64,000 bases of DNA from Stygiolobus azoricus. Lineage in GTDB: Archaea > Thermoproteota > Thermoprotei_A > Sulfolobales > Sulfolobaceae. A model generated the notes under the pieces. The model saw only the letters and a program-made list of their open reading frames with translations, was not told where the DNA came from and made no database searches. The stretch lies in contig NZ_CP045483.1 in NCBI RefSeq assembly GCF_009729035.1, positions 1,262,001-1,326,000 on the forward strand, read 5' to 3'. The translations under genes and the position numbers were made by a program. Positions 18,380 to 27,854 of the stretch are shown in pieces (position 1 is the stretch's first letter; every line of letters begins with the position of its first letter).

Positions 18380-19660
18380 ATGAGCTCCTCAATATGGAAC
18401 ACACTATGGAAAAAGAGGGTAACGCACATTATACTCTTTGTTCTGGTGTTATATCTGATTAATTTTCTAGATAGAGTAAATATTTCTTATGCAATAGACG
18501 CTGGAATGTTTAAAGATCTAGGGCTGAGTTCTGCTGCAGCCACTGTAGCTGCATCATTGGCTTCTTCACTATTCTTCATAGGATACTTTATTCCACAAAT
18601 ATTCTCGAATTTACTTATTAGTAGAATAGGAGTTAGAAAAGTTTTTGCTCTAGCTTTCCTATCCTGGGGTATTATTACTGTTTTAATAGGATTATCTACT
18701 TCAGTTACTGAAGTGTACATACTAAGATTTTTATTAGGAATTGCCGAGGCCCCATTTTATGCTGGCGTAATATTTTACTTAAGTTTATGGTTCACCAGAA
18801 AAGAGAGAGCTACCGCAAATAGCTTATTTAATGCCGCAATACCTATTTCTGGAATTATAGGAGGATTAATAGCAGGAGCAATATTCTCAGTTTATGGTAA
18901 TTATCCAGGATGGAGATACTTATTCTTTTATGAGGGAGGCTTAGCTATAGTGGCGGTAATATTTATTCTCGCCCTAATGACTGACTTCCCTAAAGATGCA
19001 AAGTGGTTAACAACAGAGGAGAAAAATCTTCTACTTTCGGAAATAGAAACTTCACCAAATGTTCACACTAAATGGACCAGAGCCTTGGCAGATCCAGACG
19101 TGATAAAACTAGCTATTGTGTATTTTCTTGGAGTCACTAGCCTGTATGGTTATACTATATGGCTTCCTTCAATAATTTCAAGCTTTTCTGGACTCTCAGC
19201 AGCCTTATCAAGCTTCCTTAGTGCTATACCTTACCTCATAGCTTCCATAAGTCTAATATTTATAGCTAGGTATGCTGATAAAAAACAAACACATAAATGG
19301 GTTACTTTTTACGTATTTTTAATAGCTGGTATTGGATTGGCTGCAAGTGCTGCAGCTCTAAGAATCTCGGCTGTATTATCCTTCGTATTTTTCGTTATAG
19401 CTGCAATAGGCATATACAGTTTCCTATCGCCATTCTGGGCAATACCTACAAAATTCTTAAAAGGTGAATCTGCTGCAGCGTCAATAGGACTTATAAATGC
19501 TGTAGGAAATCTAGGAGGAATAGCTGGACCGATAATAGTAGGAGTTTTAAAGGCCTATACTAACTCTTTTCTACCAGGGATTTATACTATGGCAGCTTTC
19601 GCTTTCGTTGCAGGAATTGTAGTTCTGCTAATAAAGAAAGATGTAAGAACCATGACATGA
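18380..19660 (+). CDS. MFS transporter, anion:cation symporter (ACS) family
   Basis: 426 residues with 12 spans. The N-terminal signature [20 protein letters not shown] is the hallmark of the ACS group (phthalate, hexuronate, allantoate and vitamin carriers). [20 protein letters not shown] then [20 protein letters not shown] is the span 4-5 consensus of the same group. The central loop contains [17 protein letters not shown], also typical. It is expected to import an organic anion with protons or cations. An AT-rich promoter region lies in the 82-bp gap upstream. Confidence 0.88.
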   Translation: MSSSIWNTLWKKRVTHIILFVLVLYLINFLDRVNISYAIDAGMFKDLGLSSAAATVAASLASSLFFIGYFIPQIFSNLLISRIGVRKVFALAFLSWGIITVLIGLSTSVTEVYILRFLLGIAEAPFYAGVIFYLSLWFTRKERATANSLFNAAIPISGIIGGLIAGAIFSVYGNYPGWRYLFFYEGGLAIVAVIFILALMTDFPKDAKWLTTEEKNLLLSEIETSPNVHTKWTRALADPDVIKLAIVYFLGVTSLYGYTIWLPSIISSFSGLSAALSSFLSAIPYLIASISLIFIARYADKKQTHKWVTFYVFLIAGIGLAASAAALRISAVLSFVFFVIAAIGIYSFLSPFWAIPTKFLKGESAAASIGLINAVGNLGGIAGPIIVGVLKAYTNSFLPGIYTMAAFAFVAGIVVLLIKKDVRTMT

Positions 19661-19829
19661 CTTATTCCTCTTTATTTACTTTAATATTAAGACTTAATTT
19701 TTCTATTTTGGTTAGCCGATTGTTACCTTTCTTAATAATTTCTGTTTTAATTAAATAAATTAAAAATAAAAAGTTAATATATTTTGTTTTTTAATGAGAT
19801 CTATCTCGTTATCGGAAATAAAATATCTG

Positions 19830-19841
19830 ACATCTAGATGT
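19830..19841. promoter_or_regulatory. Perfect 12-bp palindrome upstream of the sugar porter
   Basis: ACATCTAGATGT is self-complementary. A second imperfect dyad (AATGAGAT-CT-ATCTCGTT, one mismatch) lies about 25 bp upstream. Both sit in the 330-bp gap before the gene at 19994, about 150 bp from its start, which is far for an archaeal repressor site. The regulatory role is only suggested. Confidence 0.3.
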
Positions 19842-19993
19842 AAACATTCTATATAATTATATTTGTAATAACATTTATATCTTTCATTCTATATCCTATA
19901 CAGTAACCTAGTGAGTATAATAATGCTTTTACAAGCTTATATCGTAGGAAAAGGTTTAAAAAATATGAATTACATAATATTTTATGATGTTTA

Positions 19994-21457
19994 ATGTCCT
20001 CCCAATCTGCATTACAACAAATTCTAGATCAACTAGATACTAGAAAAGTAACTAGATTCTATTGGATAATAACGATCTTAGCTGCAATAGGAGGTTTTCT
20101 ATTTGGTTACGATACAGCAGTTATAGCTACTGCATCAGTTTTTGTCCCATATCATTTTACTGGATTTGTTTACGGATACGAAATAGCGAGTGCATCATTA
20201 GGCGCAGCCATAGGTGCTATTATAGCTTATTTTTATACTGATAGATATGGTAGAAAATCGTTATTAATTACAGACGCAGCAATTTACACTGCTGCGGCAA
20301 TTCTCGCAGCACTTACTGTAAACGGAGCAATGCTTCTAATAATGAGAACTATAATTGGTATCGCTATAGGTGCAGATTCTGCTGTAGCTACTGCCTACAT
20401 AACAGAATATGCACCAAGAGATAGAAGAGGTTCGCTCGGAATAATGCAACAATGGATGATAACAATTGGTATTTTAGGATCTTACTTGGTAGGATCAGCG
20501 ATTTTAATATTAGCTCCATCTTTAGCATATACAGTAGATTGGAGATTAATGTTAGGTTTAGCGGCTATTCCAGCAATGATAGGTTTAATATTTAGATTTA
20601 TGATGCCTGAATCTCCAAGATGGTTATTATTGTCTGGACAAATAGATAGATTAAAGAGAGATTTAAGAAAATTTGGATTAGAGGTTAACAATACACTACT
20701 TCAGAAAGCTATTCAAGAAGTTAAAGAAGAAGCTTCAGCTAAGTTTGATACTGCAACTAAGAGAGCACTACTTGTAGTAGGTTTATGGATTGTCTTCCAA
20801 CAGATAACAGGAATAAATGTTCCCTTCTATTATGGTCCTACAATAATACTCGACCTACATTTATTTAGAAGTACTTCAAATCCAGTCTACAGTGAAATAG
20901 ATTCAGTATTAGCCGCATCTATATTAGCCATAATAAATACTGCAGCTACATATATCGCTTTCAAATATATTGATAAGATAGGTAGAAGAAATCTAGGGAT
21001 TTCTGCTTATGCTGGAATGTTAGTCTTCGATCTACTGGGAGGAATATTAGTAATGAAAGGCGTATTAATAGGTGCTCTGATAGCTTTTGCAGGATTTATA
21101 ATATTCTTTGCCTACGGCGTAGGAGGTACTGGATGGCTTATTCAAGCAGAATATTTTAAGACTGCAGTTAGAGGTAGAATGGCTGCAATAATAGCACTAA
21201 TAGATTGGTTATCAAACTTCGCTTTAATAGAAGTCTTTCCTATAATGTTATCATCAATAGGACTAGCTGGATCAATGTTCGTATTTGCTGCACTAGACGC
21301 TATAGCATTAGTAATAGTATACTTCTTACTCCCAGAAACTAAAGGATTGTCATTGGAGCAAGTAGTCAAAATGTTTGGAGAAACACCTGTATCACAATTA
21401 AGGAAAGGAAGAGAAATTGTAATGAAAGAAGAGAAGAAAGAAAAATCTGTTTCATAA
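19994..21457 (+). CDS. MFS sugar porter
   Basis: 487 residues, 12 spans. Sugar-porter signatures are in order: GGFLFGYDTAVIA (span 1), YTDRYGRKS (motif A), MPESPRWLL after span 6, GLWIVFQQITGINVPFYYGP (span 7 QQxxGIN), DKIGRR in the second half, and PETKGLSLEQV after span 12. All are diagnostic of H+-coupled sugar import. The C-terminus is short and charged (MKEEKKEKSVS). The decayed fragment at 15074 derives from a close relative. The sugar is not predictable from sequence. Confidence 0.9.
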   Translation: MSSQSALQQILDQLDTRKVTRFYWIITILAAIGGFLFGYDTAVIATASVFVPYHFTGFVYGYEIASASLGAAIGAIIAYFYTDRYGRKSLLITDAAIYTAAAILAALTVNGAMLLIMRTIIGIAIGADSAVATAYITEYAPRDRRGSLGIMQQWMITIGILGSYLVGSAILILAPSLAYTVDWRLMLGLAAIPAMIGLIFRFMMPESPRWLLLSGQIDRLKRDLRKFGLEVNNTLLQKAIQEVKEEASAKFDTATKRALLVVGLWIVFQQITGINVPFYYGPTIILDLHLFRSTSNPVYSEIDSVLAASILAIINTAATYIAFKYIDKIGRRNLGISAYAGMLVFDLLGGILVMKGVLIGALIAFAGFIIFFAYGVGGTGWLIQAEYFKTAVRGRMAAIIALIDWLSNFALIEVFPIMLSSIGLAGSMFVFAALDAIALVIVYFLLPETKGLSLEQVVKMFGETPVSQLRKGREIVMKEEKKEKSVS

Positions 21458-21796
21458 TCTATATAGTTTTTTAAATATATTTCAAATACAAACTTTGGTC
21501 TAAGCACGTGGAAAAATCTTCAACTAGATTAAGTAACTTATACAGTATAATAGATTTAATTGGATAATTATATTATTCAATAAGTTAAAAGTTATTTCTT
21601 CCTCAGTACATAAAATATGACGATTTAATATGAAAAAGTACTCGTTAAGATCAGATTATTGATTATTGAAGTATATTTCAAATAATTTACAAATAACTTA
21701 ACCCTTGTACTTCAAAAACTTATAAATATTGAGTTCTTAAAAATAACATCCATATCTGCATTATACGTGGCTCCATGTTCTGCATTTATAACAAAC
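21458..21796. other. Intergenic stretch, no gene seen
   Basis: Very AT-rich, without open frame, dyad or RNA-like structure that I could recognise. It lies between the sugar porter stop and a start-less minus-strand frame. Confidence 0.3.
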
Positions 21797-22000
21797 CTAG
21801 AGAGGTTTACAATTTTCACCCTCTATACCTACTTCTGATCCTTCAGCCAAACGTTCTTTTGATTTGCATATTACCTTACCTTGTCCAACATCTATTTTGA
21901 TATAATAACTTCTTTCTTCGAATCCTTCTAGAGAATAGAAATTAATAGCAGTTTTTAAACCTTTTCTGGTAATGAAATTTATGAAATCATTTATATTTTT
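21797..22000 (-). CDS. Small hypothetical protein without a normal start codon
   Basis: The C-terminal 68 codons read like a real small protein: KGLKTAINFYSLEGFEERSY, YIKIDVGQGKVICKSKERLA, then EGSEVGIEGENCKPL. The only ATG in frame (22078) lies inside the divergent thiolase gene and beyond its promoter, and the intervening residues look random. No ATG, GTG or TTG occurs near the expected start. Either a rare start (ATT/ATA) is used or the 5' end has been lost. No family recognised. Confidence 0.35.
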   Translation of the reverse strand, partial: KNINDFINFITRKGLKTAINFYSLEGFEERSYYIKIDVGQGKVICKSKERLAEGSEVGIEGENCKPL

Positions 22001-22018
22001 GAAGATATATAAACTCTT

Positions 22019-23080
22019 GTGACTAAGTTGAAAAAAGTAGGAATAATTGGAGCAGGTTGGTATGGCTTTCGTCCGCAAATAAAGGACTTGTCTTTTAGGG
22101 AAATGGTTTTTGAAGCAGCAAGTAGGGCATACGAAAATGCAGGAATAGATCCAAGAAAGGACGTAGATACTTTCGTTTCATGTCAAGAAGATTTTTTGGA
22201 AGGAATATCAATAGCTGACGAGTTTGCTCCAGATCCAATAGGAGGTGCAATGAGACCTACTATGACGGTAGCAGGAGATGGACTTCAAGGAATTATCCAC
22301 GGTGCAATGCAGATTTTATCTGGAGTTTCTAATGTTACTGTAGTTGAGGCCCATGCTAAACCTAGTGATATTGAGAGAATCGATAAAATTATTGAGTTTG
22401 CAATGGATCCTCTTTTTTCTAGGTTAGGAATTAACGTTCATTTCCTTGCCGGACTCGATGCTACAAAGTTCATGAAAAAGTATGGAATAAAAAGGAAAGA
22501 TTTAGCAGAAGTAGTATCAAGAAACCTTAGTTCTGGATTTAAGACTCCTAGATCTTCTTTTGCTTCTAAAGTAAGTGTAGATGACGTATTATCTCAGGAT
22601 TTCGTAGTTTATCCCTTATCACGTATGGATATAGCTAAATATGTTGACGCTAGTATTGTTTTTATTCTAGCTTCAGAGGAAATAGCTAGAAAATATGATC
22701 CTATATGGATAGAAGGAATGTCCTTTGCTACTGCAGAAAAACTCGGTGAAGCTGAGTATTTGTCTATAGCAGCAAAGCAAGCTTATAAGATGGCTAACGT
22801 AAAACCTTCTAAAGTAGATGGAATATTCGTGGACGATAGGTATAGTTATAAGGAACTTCAACACCTAGAGGCTTTAGGTATAAGTTCTAAAGAATTTCTG
22901 AGAGACCAAAACATTGAGGTTAATCCTTATGGAGGACATTTAGCTAAAGGTGTTCCTTTAGAGGCTTCAGGACTTTCTTTACTTTTAGATGCCATAGATT
23001 TTATTAAAGAAGGACATGAAAGTGCTATAGTAGCTAGTTGGAGGGGAATCCCACCTACACTGGCGCAGTATTGGTGGTGA
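22019..23080 (+). CDS. Thiolase-fold protein lacking the canonical catalytic Cys and His
   Basis: 353 residues from a GTG that sits 27 bp after a TATA box (CATTTATATTTTT), so leaderless. The start KKVGIIGAGWYGF and the fold match archaeal SCP2-type thiolases. However, the nucleophile region reads MTVAGDGLQGIIHGAMQIL, without Cys, and the C-terminal GHPxGATG motif reads KGVPLEASGL, without His. It keeps DDRYSYKELQHLEALG, shared with the next gene. It is therefore unlikely to be a Claisen-condensing thiolase. With the DUF35 proteins downstream it may resemble Ltp2-type retro-aldolases of acyl-CoA side-chain breakdown, or be a structural subunit. Confidence 0.78.
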   Translation: MTKLKKVGIIGAGWYGFRPQIKDLSFREMVFEAASRAYENAGIDPRKDVDTFVSCQEDFLEGISIADEFAPDPIGGAMRPTMTVAGDGLQGIIHGAMQILSGVSNVTVVEAHAKPSDIERIDKIIEFAMDPLFSRLGINVHFLAGLDATKFMKKYGIKRKDLAEVVSRNLSSGFKTPRSSFASKVSVDDVLSQDFVVYPLSRMDIAKYVDASIVFILASEEIARKYDPIWIEGMSFATAEKLGEAEYLSIAAKQAYKMANVKPSKVDGIFVDDRYSYKELQHLEALGISSKEFLRDQNIEVNPYGGHLAKGVPLEASGLSLLLDAIDFIKEGHESAIVASWRGIPPTLAQYWW

Positions 23081-23084
23081 GAAA

Positions 23085-24239
23085 ATGAGAAAGGTTGGAA
23101 TAATAGGAGCTGGATTAACGTTGTTTAGGAGAAGGATGCTTGAGACTCCACAAGAATTAGCATATATTGCAGCAAGTAGGGCATTGGATGAAGCAGGTCT
23201 GGAGTTGAAGGATATTGATTGTGTAGTAATAGGGAGTGCTCCAGACGCTTTTGACGGTATTCATATGAAGGGAGAATATTTGGCTAAAGCTGGAGGAGAG
23301 AGAAAAATGACTAGTAGAGTTTACGTAGGTGGAGCTACTGGTGTTATGACAGCAATTTCTGCGTGGTACCATGTAGCTAGCGGTCTTTGTGAAAAAGTTT
23401 TAGCAATAGCTGAAGAAAAAATGAGTCCCGCTAGACCTCATCCTCAATCTGTATTTAAATATATTTGGGATCCTATAACTGAAAAGCCACTCAATCCTAA
23501 CCTTATCTGGATATTCGCTATGGAAATGCATAGGTATATGGCAAAATATGGTATAAAGAAAGAGGATATAGCACTCGTATCGGTCAAGAATAAGAGAAAC
23601 GCAATGAATAACCCCTACGCTCAGGCAGCAGCTAACATCACGGTAGACGACGTCTTGAACAGCGAAGTCTTAGTTTGGCCTGTCAACAGGTTAGACGTGA
23701 GCCCTGTGAGCGACGGTGCGGCGGCTATGGTATTAGCTACTGAAGACATTGTAAGAAGATATACTGATACCCCCGTATGGATTGAAGGAGTGGGATGGAC
23801 TTTAGATAACACATCTTGGCCAGGGAGAGAATTAGCTTATCCAAGGTATTTAGAGAATGCAGCCAGGATGGCTTACAAGATGGCTAAGATTGAAAGACCT
23901 GACAAGGAGATAGACGTAGTAGAACCCTATGATCCCTTTGATTATAAGGAACTTCATCATTTGGAAGGTTTAATGATAGCTAAAAAAGGAGAGGCTCCTA
24001 AGTTACTTAAGGAGGGAGTATTTGACATTGATGGAGATATTCCTTCAAGCCCTTCTGGAGGACTCTTGGGAGTTGGAAATCCTATAGCAGCTGCAGGTTT
24101 AATGAAGACCATAAGCATTTATTGGCAATTAAAAGGAACTGCAGGTAAAATGCAAGTTAAGAAACCAGTTCATACTGGTGTTGCACAAGCTTGGGGCGAT
24201 TTGATGCAAGCCGCAACAGTTATAGTTATGAGGAATTGA
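23085..24239 (+). CDS. Thiolase-fold protein, partner of the preceding gene, also without catalytic Cys
   Basis: 384 residues beginning MRKVGIIGAGLTLFRRRMLE, preceded by a Shine-Dalgarno-like GGTGGTGAG 3 bp upstream. The nucleophile-loop region is RVYVGGATGVMTAISAWYHV, with Gly/Ala where thiolases have Cys. The usual GHPxGATG is GVGNPIAAAGL, with His changed to Asn. It shares YDPFDYKELHHLEGL with its neighbour, whose Tyr residues are candidates for an aldolase-type active site. A 4-bp gap to the preceding gene suggests a heteromeric complex. Substrate: probably an acyl-CoA activated by the synthetase three genes downstream. Confidence 0.8.
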   Translation: MRKVGIIGAGLTLFRRRMLETPQELAYIAASRALDEAGLELKDIDCVVIGSAPDAFDGIHMKGEYLAKAGGERKMTSRVYVGGATGVMTAISAWYHVASGLCEKVLAIAEEKMSPARPHPQSVFKYIWDPITEKPLNPNLIWIFAMEMHRYMAKYGIKKEDIALVSVKNKRNAMNNPYAQAAANITVDDVLNSEVLVWPVNRLDVSPVSDGAAAMVLATEDIVRRYTDTPVWIEGVGWTLDNTSWPGRELAYPRYLENAARMAYKMAKIERPDKEIDVVEPYDPFDYKELHHLEGLMIAKKGEAPKLLKEGVFDIDGDIPSSPSGGLLGVGNPIAAAGLMKTISIYWQLKGTAGKMQVKKPVHTGVAQAWGDLMQAATVIVMRN

Positions 24240-24249
24240 GGTGAGTTGG

Positions 24250-24756
24250 ATGGAGAGAAAAGAATTGGAAACTCCTCTAAAAAAGGAGGAGTTAAAAGAA
24301 CCCATAACTATAAGCTATAAACCTTACGCTAAATACGAATATTCTGCCGGTCAATCCATATCTAGATATTTGGAGGGATTAAAGGAGGGTAAAATAATAG
24401 GGAGAAAATGTAATAAATGCGGTAGAGTTTACGTTCCTCCAAAAATGTATTGTGAAGACTGCTTTAAGCCTACAGATGAATGGGTAGAAGTTAAGGATGA
24501 GGGGATTGTAGAGACTGCAGTAGCTAGCTTCATTTCGTGGACTAGGGAAAGGCTTGAGGAGCCTGGGATTGTAGGTACAATTAGGCTATTCCCGTCCAAA
24601 GAAAACGATTACGTCTTCCCTGGAGTGTTTCATAGGATATGTTGTTCATACGATGAAGTAAGGAATATGTCTATAATAGGTAAGAGAGTGAAAGCAGTCT
24701 GGAGAAGTGAAAGAAAAGGAGACATTGATGACATAGAATGTTTCAAGGTGATTTGA
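24250..24756 (+). CDS. DUF35 zinc-ribbon/OB-fold acyl-CoA-binding protein
   Basis: 168 residues from the ATG at 24250; GAGGTGA at 24238-24244 is a good Shine-Dalgarno for it, better than the GTG at 24241. A rubredoxin-like zinc ribbon (CNKCGRVYVPPKMYCEDC) is followed by an OB fold (VEVKDEGIVETAVASFIS). DUF35 proteins partner thiolase-fold enzymes and hold the CoA thioester or bridge subunits. The roughly 50-residue N-terminal segment (ELETPLKKEELKEPITISYK) is an addition not seen in the second DUF35 gene. It sits in one operon with the thiolase pair. Confidence 0.85.
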   Translation: MERKELETPLKKEELKEPITISYKPYAKYEYSAGQSISRYLEGLKEGKIIGRKCNKCGRVYVPPKMYCEDCFKPTDEWVEVKDEGIVETAVASFISWTRERLEEPGIVGTIRLFPSKENDYVFPGVFHRICCSYDEVRNMSIIGKRVKAVWRSERKGDIDDIECFKVI

Positions 24757-25176
24757 ATGGCATGGGATAAAAGTGCGAAATCAATTCAAGTAAAAGGTGA
24801 AATGGAAGTATATGAGTATGTATATACTGCGGGAAAGAATGGAGAAGAGTTCTTTAAGGCACTGAAGGATAAGAAAATTTTAGGAGGAAGATGTGAAAAA
24901 TGCGGTAGGGTATTTGTCCCTCCTAAAATGTTCTGCGAGTATTGCTTTGGGCTACTAAAATTAGAGGAAATTAAGGGTAAGCCGATTATAGACTCTTTCA
25001 CTGTAATCTATTACGATAATGACGGTAAGAAGTTAGAGACTCCTATAACTGTAGGTTTCATATCCTTTGAAGGTGTAGAGGGAGGAATTCTTGCTTATGT
25101 TGAAGGAGTCCCTGAAATTGGCAAGGAAGTTGAAATACTTGAATATAATATACCATTAAGGGTGAAGGTAAAATGA
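24757..25176 (+). CDS. DUF35 zinc-ribbon/OB-fold protein, second copy
   Basis: 139 residues with the ribbon CEKCGRVFVPPKMFCEYC at about residues 47-64 and an OB fold (KPIIDSFTVIYYDNDGKKLE, VGFISFEGVEGGILAYVEGV). It starts directly after the stop of the first DUF35 gene, with AAGGTGA upstream, and overlaps the synthetase start by 4 bp. Two thiolase-fold genes with two DUF35 genes suggest two matched pairs or a four-component complex. Confidence 0.86.
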   Translation: MAWDKSAKSIQVKGEMEVYEYVYTAGKNGEEFFKALKDKKILGGRCEKCGRVFVPPKMFCEYCFGLLKLEEIKGKPIIDSFTVIYYDNDGKKLETPITVGFISFEGVEGGILAYVEGVPEIGKEVEILEYNIPLRVKVK

Positions 25177-26993
25177 GTTGGAAACCGAGCAAGGAATGGA
25201 TTGAGGAAAGTAATGTTTATAATTTTATGACTCAAAAATCTTTAGATTTTAATTCTTTTTTGGAATATTCCACTACACCAGAATTTTGGGAGTATTTTGC
25301 TAATAAGATTTTTAATTTTCATAGAAAATATGCTAAAGTTCTTGACTTATCTGAAGGAAAACAATGGCCTAAATGGTTTGTAGGTGGAGGATTAAATGTA
25401 GGGAATCAATTGAAAGAAAGTAGCGAAATTTTTGTTAAGTATATGAATGAAAAAGGAGAAAAGAAAGAATTAACTTACTCTCAAGTTTTAAATCAAACTA
25501 AGGCAGTAAGCAGTTGGCTTCACAAAATAGGATTAAAGAAAGGAGATAGAGTAGCAGTTTACATGCCTATGATTCCTGAAATTGTTCCAATATTTCTCGG
25601 AATAATAAGGGCTGGTATGATAGTGGTTCCTCTTTTCTCTGGATTTGGTAAGGAACCAATTAAGACAAGAATTGACGATAGTAACGCTAAGCTAATCTTT
25701 GCCTCTGACATTACAATAAGGAAAGGAAAAGAAATAGATATGCTTCAGAACATAAAGGATATTCAAATAGAAAAAGTAATAGTAAAGCGAGGACACGGAA
25801 GAGAGGAAAAGGATTACCTGGATTTTAGTGAGGTTCTTAAAACTCCTGGAGATTACGTTGAGGACACTTCTACAGAAGATCCTATTATGATCATTTACAC
25901 TTCTGGCACTACGGGTAAACCTAAGGGATGTGTACATACACACGACGGATTTCCTCTTAAGGCTGCTGCAGACCTCTTCTTTAATTTTGATTCGAAAGAA
26001 GGAGAGACAATATCTTGGATTTCTGATATGGGGTGGATGATGGGACCTTGGTTTTTATTTGGTGGAATGCTATTAAAGAATAAAATAGCACTGTTTGAAG
26101 GTTATCCAGATCAAAATACTTTATCTAGATTTGTTGATGAATTGAAAGTAAATATTCTAGGATTGTCTCCAAGTCTAATAAGGGCATTAAGAGCAGAATC
26201 TGAGATATATAAACTTAATTTAAGAATAGTGGGAATCACTGGTGAACCCATAGATGTAGAAAGCTGGAAATGGTCATTAAAAGTTACAGATTCACCTATA
26301 ATTAATTACTCTGGAGGAACAGAAATTTCAGGAGGAATTTTAGGAAATTATGTCATTAAAGAGATAAGACCTTCATCATTTAACGGTTCTTGTCCAGGTA
26401 TAAAAGCAGATGTATTTGACGAGGAAGGTAAGAGAGCAAATCCCAATATTGTAGGAGAATTAGTAGTCTTAAGCGTATGGCCTGGAATGACAAGAGGATT
26501 TTGGAAGAATAATGAAAGATATATTGAAACTTATTGGTCAAGGTGGAAAGATGTGTGGGTACACGGAGATTTAGCTTATTATGACGAAGAAGGGTACTAT
26601 TATATTGTAGGAAGGAGCGATGATACAATAAAAGTTGCAGGTAAGAGAGTAGGTCCAGCTGAAGTAGAGGCAGTTATTAATTCTTATCCTGGTGTTATTG
26701 AGTCTGCTTGTGTTGGAGTTCCTGATCCTTTGAAAGGTGAAAAGATAATTTGTTTCGTAGTTTCTAAAAATAATGATGAAAATAAAATTCTAGAATATAC
26801 TCAAAAAATGTTAGGTAAGGCAATTGCTCCTTCTGAAATTAAAATAGTCAAGGAATTACCTAAGACCAGGAATGCAAAAATTATGAGAAGGTTAATAAGA
26901 GCTATAATTTTAGGAAAGAATTTAGGAGATATATCTTCCTTAGAAAATCCCTCATCAATAGAAGAAATAAAAAAGACTGTTCAGAATATCTAA
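25173..26993 (+). CDS. Acyl-CoA synthetase (AMP-forming)
   Basis: 606 residues. The ANL-family P-loop is YTSGTTGKPKG (242-252), then WISDMGWMMGPW, the A5-like NYSGGTEISGGI, the hinge region HGDLAYYDEEGYYYIVGRSD then DTIKVAGKRVGPAEVE, and the C-terminal catalytic Lys in LPKTRNAKIMRR. It activates a carboxylic acid to acyl-AMP and then acyl-CoA. Layout and length are like acetyl/propionyl-type synthetases, but the acid cannot be read from the sequence. As the last gene of the thiolase/DUF35 operon it likely feeds the CoA thioester to that complex. Confidence 0.9.
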   Translation: MSWKPSKEWIEESNVYNFMTQKSLDFNSFLEYSTTPEFWEYFANKIFNFHRKYAKVLDLSEGKQWPKWFVGGGLNVGNQLKESSEIFVKYMNEKGEKKELTYSQVLNQTKAVSSWLHKIGLKKGDRVAVYMPMIPEIVPIFLGIIRAGMIVVPLFSGFGKEPIKTRIDDSNAKLIFASDITIRKGKEIDMLQNIKDIQIEKVIVKRGHGREEKDYLDFSEVLKTPGDYVEDTSTEDPIMIIYTSGTTGKPKGCVHTHDGFPLKAAADLFFNFDSKEGETISWISDMGWMMGPWFLFGGMLLKNKIALFEGYPDQNTLSRFVDELKVNILGLSPSLIRALRAESEIYKLNLRIVGITGEPIDVESWKWSLKVTDSPIINYSGGTEISGGILGNYVIKEIRPSSFNGSCPGIKADVFDEEGKRANPNIVGELVVLSVWPGMTRGFWKNNERYIETYWSRWKDVWVHGDLAYYDEEGYYYIVGRSDDTIKVAGKRVGPAEVEAVINSYPGVIESACVGVPDPLKGEKIICFVVSKNNDENKILEYTQKMLGKAIAPSEIKIVKELPKTRNAKIMRRLIRAIILGKNLGDISSLENPSSIEEIKKTVQNI

Positions 26994-27340
26994 TTTTTAT
27001 ATTCTAAACTTTCATTTATATGAAAAGGAAAGTAACCTAATTGTAAGGGCTTTTTTATTACTTCAGGCAATAACATTCTTAGTGCTTCTCTTACTGGCTT
27101 TCTACTCATGTTAAGAACTTTATATAATAGGTCTTTAGTTAGCCTTTAACAATTGAGGATTTCGCTAGGACTTAGAGAGACAAATAATTCCCAAACATGA
27201 TCCTGATGATTCTCTTGCTCATACATAATTGAGTGTAAAATTCCCAGATTTTCCCTTCCTAGGAATTCATCTACTCGTTTACTTCCTCCAAAACACTTAA
27301 AATAGGTTTTACAGTTACCTACCTTTTTCCTTTAATGTTC
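26990..27340 (-). pseudogene. Decayed gene with helix-turn-helix-like C-terminus
   Basis: The minus strand reads FGGSKRVDEFLGRENLGILH, SIMYEQENHQDHVWELFVSL, a TAA stop, then LTKDLLYKVLNMSRKPVREA and LRMLLPEVIKKPLQ. The second part looks like a helix-turn-helix (NMSRKPVREALRML). The single stop interrupts an otherwise continuous frame; the 5' end is unclear. The family is not recognised. Confidence 0.4.
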
Positions 27341-27576
27341 CCAAATATATCGTCAATACTTGAAAATGTTTTATTACATTTAGATTCTTAGTTACCTTTT
27401 TTAATACAGTTTAGATTTTAAAAACGCATTCAAGCAAAGAAGTGTTTTTAATGATTATGTCCTATCAAATCTTCTAGATATAACATCCGAGTCTCCGTAA
27501 AGTTATTTAATGAAACTATATTCCATTCTATAAAAATGCTCAAAAAGTTTTTAACTTAGAAATATTTCAATTACTT

Positions 27577-27846
27577 ATGGGCTTTGCTCCAAATTCTCCT
27601 AATGAAGCACAAGAATTAGAAATAAAAGGATTAGAAAAAATTAGAAAAGGATTACTCTACCTAACAGTATTGTTACCACTAATCATTGCAGGAGATTTTT
27701 TAATTTTTAAAGCATACATATACAAAATATCTGGAGAAGTTGGAGGTCTTATGCTATTTACAGCTTTCATGCTAAGTATAATAGCACTCATACTCTTTTT
27801 TATTCATATGGAATATTCGGTCATTATGTCGAAAGAAAAACATTAG
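27577..27846 (+). CDS. Small two-span membrane protein (DUF973-like N-terminus)
   Basis: 89 residues. The polar start NSPNEAQELEIKGLEKIRKG is followed by spans at about 26-48 and 56-79. The EIKGLEKIRKG start just before the first span resembles the N-terminus of the Sulfolobales DUF973 membrane family, of which this would be a short form; that is an impression only. It lies 8 bp before a second membrane protein and probably acts with it. The function is unknown. Confidence 0.6.
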   Translation: MGFAPNSPNEAQELEIKGLEKIRKGLLYLTVLLPLIIAGDFLIFKAYIYKISGEVGGLMLFTAFMLSIIALILFFIHMEYSVIMSKEKH

Positions 27847-27854
27847 AACGTCGT

